16,059 nucleotides of DNA from Syntrophaceae bacterium UBA2192 (GTDB taxonomy: Bacteria > Desulfobacterota > Syntrophia > Syntrophales > UBA2192). Positions 6,319-12,507 of this stretch are shown here, piece by piece. The stretch covers positions 1 to 16,059 of the forward strand of contig DCVI01000161.1 of the NCBI GenBank assembly GCA_002327315.1, read 5' to 3'. The notes under the pieces are model-generated. The model did no database searches. It saw only the letters and a program-made list of their open reading frames with translations, and had not been told where the DNA came from. A program made the position numbers and the translations under genes. How positions within the stretch are numbered: position 1 is the stretch's first letter; every line of letters starts with the position of its first letter.

Positions 6319-7221
6319 ATGACGGAAACGGGAAGCAGCGTGCAGTTCAAGGCCGTCCAGGATTTGATGCACGAGATGGTCGCCATGTGGCAGCGGGTGA
6401 AGGACCTGGAGGAAGCCGACCGGGACAATCGACAGGAAATAGAAGCGCTCAGGGTGACGGATGCCCGTCTGAGGTGCGTTGTCGAAAAGCTGCCGTTACG
6501 CTTTTTCTTCAAGGACTCCGGCCTGAATTACGTCCTGTGCAGTGAGACCTATGCCCACGACTGGGACATGAAGCCGGGCGAGTTGAGCGGAAAGTCGGAC
6601 CGGGATCTGTTTTCAGCGGACGTGGTGGAAAAACTGGCCGCTGTCGAGTTCGAGGTGATCCAGACCGGCAAGATGGAGATTGCCGAAGAAGACCGTCTCG
6701 TCGCCGGACGGGAAATCACGGTCCTGGCGATTCGCAAGCCCATCATCAACGGCACGGGAAGCACCCTCGGCCTTCTCGGTGTGCTGTGGGACATCACGGA
6801 GGACAAGCGGCTCAAGGTAAACCAGGAGCGCCGGATCCACGAGCTGGAGGGAGCCCTGTCGGAGCGCGTCGGGGAGGTGGGCTCCCTGAGAAGCGAACTG
6901 GAAAAATCTTCGGCGGAGCACCGGCAGAAGGAAGGGGAGTTCAGCCGCCTGAACGCCGAGCTCGAGGCAGGGATCACGACCCTGAGGGAAGAAATCCGGA
7001 GCACGACGGCGGACTTCGGGCAGAGAGAGGAAGAGCTCAAGCGGCTGCGCACCGGGCTCGAAACCGATCTCCATACCCGGCGCGAGGAGATCCATCGTCT
7101 GAGAAACGAGCTGCAGAAGGAGATGTTCGAGCGGGGCCAGGCCCTGGAGGCCCTGAAGAAATCCGTCGCCCACTCCCAGGAGTTGCTCGAGTCCGTGCAG
7201 AAGATCGCCGGCGCCCAGTAA
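6319..7221 (+). CDS. PAS-domain protein with long C-terminal coiled coil
   Basis: The 300-residue soluble protein starts with a short helical region (1-45). One PAS-like sensor fold follows (about 48-163), with RFFFKDSGLNYVLCSETYAHDW-type core and the end GLLGVLWDITEDK typical of PAS/PAC. About 130 residues of heptad-rich, Glu/Arg/Leu-heavy coiled coil (165-295) follow. No histidine kinase, GGDEF, HTH or methyl-accepting output domain is present, so signalling must go through protein contacts or the protein is a scaffold. The ATG at 6319 has GGAGG at 6308-6312, 6 bp away; the upstream in-frame ATG at 6268 lies too close to the predicted transcription start. A consensus promoter and a terminator at 7284 make it a single-gene unit. 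The ligand or cofactor of the PAS domain is not evident. Confidence 0.85.
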   Translation: MTETGSSVQFKAVQDLMHEMVAMWQRVKDLEEADRDNRQEIEALRVTDARLRCVVEKLPLRFFFKDSGLNYVLCSETYAHDWDMKPGELSGKSDRDLFSADVVEKLAAVEFEVIQTGKMEIAEEDRLVAGREITVLAIRKPIINGTGSTLGLLGVLWDITEDKRLKVNQERRIHELEGALSERVGEVGSLRSELEKSSAEHRQKEGEFSRLNAELEAGITTLREEIRSTTADFGQREEELKRLRTGLETDLHTRREEIHRLRNELQKEMFERGQALEALKKSVAHSQELLESVQKIAGAQ

Positions 7222-7283
7222 AACCGGGTCCCCGAGCGTTCGGCCGGAATCGCCGAATGAGCGGATTCACCGGGAAATCAAAA

Positions 7284-7315
7284 GGCAGGGCACAGAGGCC
7301 CTGCCTTTGCTGTTT
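7284..7315. terminator. Bidirectional intrinsic terminator
   Basis: GGCAGGGC (7284-7291) pairs with GCCCTGCC (7298-7305). TTTGCTGTTT follows on the plus strand, and TTTTGATTT follows the same stem on the minus strand. It ends the PAS gene (+) and the DUF4382-type gene (-). Confidence 0.85.
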
Positions 7316-7345
7316 CATTTCCCGCTCCGGGCCCGGTTCTGTTTT

Positions 7346-8905
7346 CTACTCCACGATCAGGATCACCGGCGCCTCGTAGTCCGCTCCGGTGGCGCTCAGG
7401 CCGAAAAAAACCACCTTATCGCCCGCCTTGATCGTCGAGAAGTTCACCAGATCGCATCCGCTTCGTAAATCGAGAATCGTGGCCCCTGCAGGCACAATAA
7501 CGGTCTTGCTGAGGTCATTGCTGTTCTTCACGACCATCGTGTTCGAGCCGGTGGACGTGACGGTCCCTTCCACTCTTTCGCCCTCGATGAAGACCGTCTT
7601 CGCCGTGAGGGGCGACGTAATCGTCGGGTTGAGAAGAATGCGCACATCCCGGCCCACGGTCAGGTAGCTGGCGGACACCTGGCCGTCCCCTTCGATATAG
7701 ACGGGCACCGTCGACGGGACAAAGACATCGGCCGTTGCACCGTTTTCCTGCAGGACGGAGAGCTGCCTTCCACCGGCAACATCTGTCGCGATGGTAATTT
7801 CCCCTTTCACTTCCTTTGTCCGCAGGATCACGACCACCGCGCGGATTTCGGACCCGGCGCCCTTTCCGAAGACCCTGGCCACCATGCCGGCCTGGATGGC
7901 CTCGGGGCCAACCTCGGTGCCGCAGTTCATCAGGATGAGTGTTTTGGCAGGATCGATCCTGACATTGTAATTCCCGATGAGTTCCTCTCCCGTGAAGGTC
8001 GTGAAGGTAAACACATTCGATACGACTGCACTGGTCACGTCACCGAGGACATCCACGACGTCGCCGATGATGACAAGCGATGCAACGAGGGCGCCCGACG
8101 CGTCCATCCTGCCCCTCACCCGGACCTCCTGGCCGACGGCGATGTCCGAGACATCGCCGAACTCGCCATCGGCAAGGAAGATCTCCGTACCGGAGTTCAG
8201 CTTGACTTCCAGCGTGCCGCGGCTGTTCTCGAGAGCCATGTAGAAGCCTGTCGTCTCACCTCCGCTTTTGACCAATTCTGTGATCGTACCGTGGACGAGC
8301 TTCGGGCAGATCGCGGCGGGGTAGCCCGTCTCGATGTCGACGAAAACGACGGGCCGGAAGATGTACCACCCCGGCTTGCTCGGGTGAACGTGGATGGCCT
8401 TGTTGGCATCGATGTCCAGGCGAATGGACAGCGTCCCGCCGGGCGTGACGGTGAAGGGATCCCTGGGGTTGAGGTCGATCTTCCCGCTGGGAAGCTTAAC
8501 CTCGATATCAAGGGTACTGCCGCTTTTCGGCACAAGCTCGATGTCCGAAACCTGGAGCCGGATCTTGGAGTACTGCCCCACCGGTACGCTTCTGTGTATT
8601 TTCAACAGGAAGTCTTCGTCGCGATAATCGAGGATGTCAATCCGGCATCCCGACGGGTTGTCGTAGATAACCACGGGAGAGCCGCTTACCGGCAGCAGCT
8701 CCACTTGCGTGATCGTCACCCAGATCTGTGCGAATTCGTCCGAAGGCCCGTCCTTGACAAAGATCGCAACAGACCCCGTCTGGGCCGCCGTCGGTGAGCT
8801 TCCGCCCCCGCCCTCGCCGCCTCCGCACCCCGCGAGCACGGTCATCATCGCGACAAGCAGGACCATCAGGAACCGGACAACATGAAGATTCGATGCACTT
8901 TTCAT
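7346..8905 (-). CDS. Lipoprotein with N-terminal DUF4382-like domain and four DUF5666-like repeats
   Basis: The 519-residue product has a lipoprotein signal (lipobox LAGC, Cys 27) followed by a Gly/Ser-rich linker. Residues ~43-190 look like DUF4382: GSVAIFVKDGPSDEFAQIWV, then a beta-rich body ending FRPVVFVDIE. The rest divides into four ~78-residue units (about 203-281, 284-361, 364-441, 443-519). Each starts with a G-x-I/V-T-type strand, has a middle T-x-I/V strand, and ends with 'G..V.V.G......A..V.I', consistent with DUF5666 OB-like repeats. It is likely displayed in the periplasm or on the outer membrane; no function is known. The start at 8905 is chosen because it begins the signal peptide. 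The frame is open 42 codons further upstream, but those residues are not signal-like. Only a weak GAAGGGG precedes it. Confidence 0.85.
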   Translation of the reverse strand: MKSASNLHVVRFLMVLLVAMMTVLAGCGGGEGGGGSSPTAAQTGSVAIFVKDGPSDEFAQIWVTITQVELLPVSGSPVVIYDNPSGCRIDILDYRDEDFLLKIHRSVPVGQYSKIRLQVSDIELVPKSGSTLDIEVKLPSGKIDLNPRDPFTVTPGGTLSIRLDIDANKAIHVHPSKPGWYIFRPVVFVDIETGYPAAICPKLVHGTITELVKSGGETTGFYMALENSRGTLEVKLNSGTEIFLADGEFGDVSDIAVGQEVRVRGRMDASGALVASLVIIGDVVDVLGDVTSAVVSNVFTFTTFTGEELIGNYNVRIDPAKTLILMNCGTEVGPEAIQAGMVARVFGKGAGSEIRAVVVILRTKEVKGEITIATDVAGGRQLSVLQENGATADVFVPSTVPVYIEGDGQVSASYLTVGRDVRILLNPTITSPLTAKTVFIEGERVEGTVTSTGSNTMVVKNSNDLSKTVIVPAGATILDLRSGCDLVNFSTIKAGDKVVFFGLSATGADYEAPVILIVE

Positions 8906-9343
8906 CGTAATGTACCCCTTCACCACGAAAGGCCGTCCCTTCGAACAGGCGGTCAATCCGCGTTTCATGCAGGCTGCCCTTTCAGGAAGGACGAAGGCAT
9001 CCTGCCCCTCAGTCAATGATTCATAAATCAAACCAGAATGATTAACCCATTGTGTTCAAAAGATATTTCCCGCCGGCACCGTCTTCGCGGTCGCATGATT
9101 TTGTAAAGAATACCGGCAGTGAAAAGGCCGTCTGACGGGTATTTCATGCCTAACACCCTGTTTGGAAAATGCTTTCTTCAATTGGGGAAAAATGTAAAAT
9201 TTTGCTACAGTTGGCCCTGAGCGCGTTGTGTGGCTGGAATCGCCGGGATCCGGCATTAAGATATTTCAGCAAAAATACCGTCTCGCCCGATTTTGCCTGA
9301 TATTTTCGTATGAGGGCGTCGGCAAATTTGTTCTATAAAAAAG
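8906..9343. other. Gene-free leader and intergenic region
   Basis: This holds the upstream region of the minus-strand DUF4382-type gene. The word AATCATT appears twice on the minus strand, and the weak palindrome TGATT-TATG-AATCA lies near 9018-9031. Open frames here lack ribosome sites and recognisable sequence. No promoter is convincing and no known riboswitch was recognised. Confidence 0.4.
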
Positions 9344-9511
9344 GAGCAGCACAGGGACCTCTACGACAAGGTGAGCTCCATCCCGACGAACTTCAAGATC
9401 TGCGACGAGCAGGCGGAGAGCCTGAAGGAAGCAGCCAGGATTCTAGTCGGCCGGGCAGTGGAGCAGCTTCGTCAGGACCCCTACTGGCAAAACATCGTTG
9501 ATGCGAACTGA
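9344..9511 (+). pseudogene. C-terminal remnant, probably of a patatin-like phospholipase
   Basis: A plus-strand frame without a start codon reads ...LYDKVSSIPTNFKICDEQ, then AESLKEAARILVGRAVEQL, then DPYWQNIV and stops with TGA at 9509-9511. The pattern 'IPT-x-F ... L..AAR.LV ... DP.W' resembles the C-terminus of bacterial patatin-like phospholipases. A TGA lies in frame just upstream (near 9311) and no initiation codon follows, so only about 55 residues survive. A good intrinsic terminator directly follows, as expected at the end of a former gene. The family assignment rests on pattern memory. That it is a coding remnant is more secure than which family it came from. Confidence 0.45.
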
Positions 9512-9528
9512 ATGACGGGAGACGAGAG

Positions 9529-9561
9529 AGGCAGGGATGACCTTTCCCTGCCTTTTATCTC
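9529..9561 (+). terminator. Intrinsic terminator
   Basis: AGGCAGGGA (9529-9537) pairs with TCCCTGCCT (9545-9553), followed by TTTATCTC. It faces plus and sits 18 bases after the stop of the coding remnant. The core stem GGCAGGG/CCCTGCC is the same as in the terminator at 7284. Confidence 0.8.
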
Positions 9562-9580
9562 TCTATCCATGCCCGGAGGT

Positions 9581-10222
9581 TCAGATGCGGCGCCCCCGCC
9601 TCAGGCCCGCGAGACCGGCCAGGCCTGCAGCGAGCAGAATGAAAGACGCCGGCTCGGCAACGGGGGCGGAAGAATCGGTGGCCCTGAGATCATCGAAAAC
9701 AAATATCCCATCTCCTGCAGTCTGGGTGAGTACGACTTTTTTGATGTTTTCTGCTTCCGAACTCACAATAAGAAGAGACCACCCCTGGGTAGTGACGGAA
9801 GCCGTACCCACAAGGCTGCCAATACTGTCGAAAGCCTGCATCAAAAACGTATCCATCGAATTTCCACCTGCGGCATAGATCGAGACCGTCTTCCACAGAT
9901 CAGTAGTGAAGACAATCGTTTCGGGGTCCGTGGGTATCCCTGAGTTTTTCATCGTTGTACCCCTGTTGAAGGCCAGGAAGTTTGATCCGCTCTTTGCGGG
10001 AACCCCAAAGTTGCCGCCTGCATTCAAGATAGCCCCGCCATGCCCGTCTACAGGCCCCGAGAAGGTAACGCCTGAGGATGAAGACGTCAACGGAAACACC
10101 TCTATGAATGATGTAGGAGCAGTGCCTGCCTCATCGAACGTAATGAAGATGTCTGCGACGGCACCAACGGGGAGAAGCAACAGCAAGAAAAACACCATGC
10201 AGGTTAAAAGAAATTTTTTCAT
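9581..10222 (-). CDS. PEP-CTERM sorting-domain protein
   Basis: The 213-residue secreted protein has an N-terminal signal peptide (MKK, a Phe/Leu-rich core, cut after about residue 23 at AVA). A beta-rich, Gly/Ser/Thr-rich middle follows. The C-terminal sorting signal has the motif VAEPAS (188-193), a hydrophobic helix, and the basic tail RRGRR. PEP-CTERM proteins are recognised by an exosortase in the inner membrane and are linked to exopolysaccharide or floc formation. Here the usual P of the P-E-P triplet is Ala. No exosortase or polysaccharide cluster is in the window, so it would act in trans. The ATG at 10222 has AGGAGGGG about 5 bp upstream. A -24/-12 element lies about 75 bp before the start. 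Base composition is clearly lower in GC than the neighbouring permease and phosphoglucomutase genes. Confidence 0.9.
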   Translation of the reverse strand: MKKFLLTCMVFFLLLLLPVGAVADIFITFDEAGTAPTSFIEVFPLTSSSSGVTFSGPVDGHGGAILNAGGNFGVPAKSGSNFLAFNRGTTMKNSGIPTDPETIVFTTDLWKTVSIYAAGGNSMDTFLMQAFDSIGSLVGTASVTTQGWSLLIVSSEAENIKKVVLTQTAGDGIFVFDDLRATDSSAPVAEPASFILLAAGLAGLAGLRRGRRI

Positions 10223-10297
10223 GGGAACCCCTCCTTCTAAACAGAACGGGAAAGGCCTCTGCCTTCCATTTCAGAAGCCTTTCTGTGATGTCTCCAG

Positions 10298-10313
10298 AGC
10301 AACCTTCAAGCCA
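10298..10313 (-). promoter_or_regulatory. Sigma-54 (RpoN) promoter of the PEP-CTERM gene
   Basis: The minus strand reads TGGCTTGAAGGTTGCT. Against the consensus TGGCACG-N4-TTGCW it keeps the -24 GG and the -12 GC exactly 10 bp apart and differs at two less conserved positions. Transcription would start near 10287, about 65 nt before the start codon. PEP-CTERM genes in other bacteria are known to depend on RpoN with the PrsK/PrsR system. Confidence 0.65.
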
Positions 10314-10336
10314 TTTTTTTAACCTGCTGAATTCAC

Positions 10337-10488
10337 GAAACTATTACAGATGGCTACGACGTTTGTCTGAGTTGAAATCTGTAAACAAAGTCGACAATGA
10401 CCAATATATCAACAATCCCTTAAAAGTCAGAACTAGCTTATTTTATTAATGATTGCTCCAGATCAGCCACTGTCTGAAACTTTTACAG
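10337..10488 (-). promoter_or_regulatory. Upstream direct repeats, candidate enhancer-binding protein sites
   Basis: On the minus strand CTGTAATAGTTTC (10337-10349) and CTGTAAAAGTTTC (10476-10488) match at 12 of 13 positions. An inverted partner, TTACAGAT/ATCTGTAA (10344-10351 and 10377-10384), overlaps the nearer copy. A further CTGTAA lies close to 10500. All lie upstream of the -24/-12 element, where sigma-54 activators bind. Confidence 0.5.
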
Positions 10489-10668
10489 TTACGCATGTTA
10501 CAGGCTGCATCGCACCTGCGTTTCCCGGACATCTTCGCAATCCTGAAAAATAATTGTCCACAAAATCTGCCTCATGCCCTTCCAAAAGCATTTTCAGCCT
10601 TACGTCGATACGACGAATGTCCGGTTTTTATGATGTAAATAAGCGCCGGTTGTTGTAAAAGACGATGC

Positions 10669-11541
10669 ATGTGGTTTTTCCTTTCCCTGCTAGCCGCCCT
10701 GGGTCTCGCCACGGCCGATGCCCTGACGAAGCGTTTTTTCAGCGATCTTACGCCCTACCGCATGGGGGTCGTCCGCATCCTGTCCTCGGCCCCCTGGATG
10801 GTCCTTGCGCTGCTTTTCCTTCCCTCGGCTATGCCGGATCGGGCGTTTTGGCTCGCCATCGCCGCGGCGCTCCCGCTGGAAATCTTCGCCTTTTTCCTCT
10901 ACATGCGGGCCCTCAAGCTCTCGCCGCTTTCGCTCTCCCTGCCCTTTCTGGCCTTCACGCCCGTATTCATGATCCTCACGGGCCGCTTCATCCTGGGAGA
11001 GTCGATCCGGTTGGGCGGCGTCCTGGGAATCCTCCTGATTGTCCTCGGGGCCTACGTCCTCAATCTCTCGAAGATGAAGTCCGGGCTGCTGGGACCCGTC
11101 CGGGCCGTGATGCGCGAGCCCGGCTCCTGGATCATGCTGCTCGTCTCGTTCGTGTACTCGCTCACGGCGCCCATCGGGAAGGTGGCGATCCTGCACTCCA
11201 ACCCGTGGTTCTTCGCCGCCGTCTACAACCTGGCGCTGTCCGTGGTCATCGTCTCGCTCTGGCCCGTGGCCGCAGGCGGTGCGGGGGTGCGCGGCATTTT
11301 CAGCAGGCCCGGTCCCATGCTGCTCATAGGCCTCATGGCCGCCATGGAGAATTTTGCCCACATGATGGCCATCGCGCAGGTCGAGGCGGCCTACATGATC
11401 GCCGTCAAGCGGCTGAGCCTTCTCTTCGGGGTTCTCTACGGGGCGTGGTGGTTCGGCGAGCAGAACATCCGCGAGCGCCTGGCCGGCGCCGCCATCATGA
11501 TCGCGGGCGTGTTCCTGATCCGCTGGGCACAGGGGGGGTGA
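10669..11541 (+). CDS. EamA/DMT-superfamily membrane permease
   Basis: The 290-residue inner-membrane protein has about ten hydrophobic segments arranged as two five-helix halves, each an EamA-type repeat (about 3-130 and 145-286). Visible traits are the first helix followed by DALTKRFF, the short loop LILGES-type segment (RFILGESIRLGGVLGILLIVLGAYVL) that closes the first half, and the related closing segment in the second half (WWFGEQNIRERLAGAAIMIAGVFLI). DMT permeases export or exchange amino acids, nucleotide sugars or other metabolites; the substrate here is unknown. The ATG at 10669 starts the first membrane segment, but only a poor ribosome site (AAAAGACG) precedes it. It converges with the phosphatidyltransferase gene. 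A GC hairpin starts one base after the stop codon. Confidence 0.9.
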   Translation: MWFFLSLLAALGLATADALTKRFFSDLTPYRMGVVRILSSAPWMVLALLFLPSAMPDRAFWLAIAAALPLEIFAFFLYMRALKLSPLSLSLPFLAFTPVFMILTGRFILGESIRLGGVLGILLIVLGAYVLNLSKMKSGLLGPVRAVMREPGSWIMLLVSFVYSLTAPIGKVAILHSNPWFFAAVYNLALSVVIVSLWPVAAGGAGVRGIFSRPGPMLLIGLMAAMENFAHMMAIAQVEAAYMIAVKRLSLLFGVLYGAWWFGEQNIRERLAGAAIMIAGVFLIRWAQGG

Positions 11542-11631
11542 CGGCCGCAACGCGGCCGGCATCTGGCATCCGGATTCCGGAATCCTGAATCCCTCTTTCA
11601 CCGGTCACTGATCACTGGTCACTGGTCACTG
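11542..11631. repeat. Hairpin plus 7-bp-period repeat tracts between convergent genes
   Basis: The hairpin CGGCCGC-AAC-GCGGCCG (11542-11558) is followed at once by five heptamers: GCATCTG, GCATCCG, GATTCCG, GAATCCT and GAATCCC (11559-11593). Then come CCGGTCA, CTGATCA, CTGGTCA and CTGGTCA (11601-11628). The tract runs to within five bases of the stop codon of the phosphatidyltransferase. No classical terminator is visible between the two convergent genes. Confidence 0.8.
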
Positions 11632-11635
11632 TTTT

Positions 11636-12262
11636 TCAGGCTAGTTCCTTCCGGCTGGATATGAGCCGCTGCAGGGCCGTCAGGTTCGTGAGGACGGCGA
11701 GGATGACGATCGTTGCCTTGAGGGTGCAGTCCGGGCAGCCGCCCAGGAGGTAATGGTTGATCGGGGCATTGAGAACCGTCCCGACGATGAGCAGGATGAT
11801 GCGTTCGGGGCGCTGCATGAGGCCCCTGAACTCCTTCTGCCCCAGGCTCTCGGCACGGGCCTTGATGTAGCTCACCATGATGGAGCCCATGAGGGCGAGC
11901 ATCACCACGATAAGCATCCGCCCGCCTTTGAAGTAGAACATCAGGCCGAAAAAGATGAAGAACTCGGAGTAGCGGTCCAGGGTGGAGTCGAAGAGGGCGC
12001 CGAAGCGGGTGACCTTTCCCGAAAGCCTGGCCACGGTTCCGTCGATGGGGTCCATCAGGCCCGAGGCCCAGAGCAGCATCCCTCCCCAAAAGATCGCCCC
12101 GGCGGCGAAAAAGATGCCGGCAGCAAGCGACAAAAGCATCCCGGCTACGGTGATGTGGTTCGGCGAGACACCGGCGCTGACAAGAGGACGCGCGACCTTT
12201 TCCATCACAATGTAGTATCGCTTCTGCGCCTTCTCCCGGAATCCGCCTGCCTCGTAGGGCAT
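11636..12262 (-). CDS. CDP-alcohol phosphatidyltransferase family protein
   Basis: The 208-residue inner-membrane enzyme has about six hydrophobic segments and the full CDP-alcohol phosphotransferase signature: D71-P-I-D74-G-T-V-A-R79, then G88, D92 and D96. All metal-ligand aspartates are present. The family moves a phosphatidyl group from CDP-diacylglycerol to an alcohol such as glycerol 3-phosphate, serine or inositol phosphate. The acceptor cannot be decided here, though the layout is nearer to small PgsA- or inositol-phosphate-type enzymes than to PssA. A CPDC pair sits in the loop before the last membrane helix. The ATG at 12262 with GGGAG 7 bp upstream is preferred over an in-frame TTG at 12289. 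The gene is alone, flanked on both sides by 7-bp repeat tracts. Confidence 0.88.
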   Translation of the reverse strand: MPYEAGGFREKAQKRYYIVMEKVARPLVSAGVSPNHITVAGMLLSLAAGIFFAAGAIFWGGMLLWASGLMDPIDGTVARLSGKVTRFGALFDSTLDRYSEFFIFFGLMFYFKGGRMLIVVMLALMGSIMVSYIKARAESLGQKEFRGLMQRPERIILLIVGTVLNAPINHYLLGGCPDCTLKATIVILAVLTNLTALQRLISSRKELA

Positions 12263-12366
12263 GGTCTCACTCCCTTGTGGGTTGAACAATAACCTTCAAA
12301 GCCCCGGTTCGCCCGGAGTATAGGGATTTTACGGGGCTCTGTCCAGCGAAAACAGGCGGAAGAAGC

Positions 12367-12486
12367 GTGTCGCGGGTAGCGGGTAGCGTGTCGGGGAAAT
12401 CGGGGGATTTCCTGTTGGCATTAGGCTATCCCCTTTTCACCGGTCACCGGTCACCGGTCACCGGTCACTGGTCACTGGCCACTGGT
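12367..12486. repeat. 7-bp-period repeat tracts (GGGTAGC and CACCGGT/CACTGGT)
   Basis: GTGTCGC, GGGTAGC, GGGTAGC and GTGTCGG form the first tract (12367-12394). The second tract has four perfect CACCGGT copies, then CACTGGT, CACTGGC and CACTGGT (12438-12486). The GGTCAC family is shared with 1571-1591 and 11601-11628. This lies between two minus-strand genes and no ORF is credible. Confidence 0.85.
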
Positions 12487-12507
12487 CACTATACCTGGCC
12501 CACAGGC

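Larger units (their letters stand above)
10223..10668. other. Regulatory intergenic region between the PEP-CTERM gene and the permease
   Basis: This AT-richer gap of about 445 bases holds the sigma-54-type promoter and upstream repeats listed separately. Near the permease there is an inverted repeat, CGTCG-ATA-CGACG (10603-10615), and a possible -10 TATGAT (10629-10634) without a good -35. No gene is credible here. Confidence 0.5.

Noticed and set aside
8906..9031. 42-codon N-terminal extension of the DUF4382-type lipoprotein
   Set aside because: It would bury the lipoprotein signal peptide and has no ribosome site.
9014..9033. FNR-type box TTGAT...ATCA on the minus strand
   Set aside because: The spacing between half-sites is 6 rather than 4 and the second arm is imperfect.
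8906..9060. Cyclic di-GMP (GEMM) riboswitch in the leader of the DUF4382-type gene
   Set aside because: AGGGCA and GAAA words are present, but the conserved ACGCAAAGCC-type core and tetraloop receptor are not.
9056..9256. 66-codon minus-strand frame
   Set aside because: No ribosome site, no recognisable sequence, and atypical residue content for this window.
10665..11601. Long frames overlapping the EamA permease on both strands
   Set aside because: They are rich in Arg, His and Pro without domain features. The 10669-11541 frame encodes a clear ten-helix permease.
12438..12486. CRISPR-like array
   Set aside because: The units are 7 bp, directly adjacent and without spacers, so it is a simple tandem repeat.
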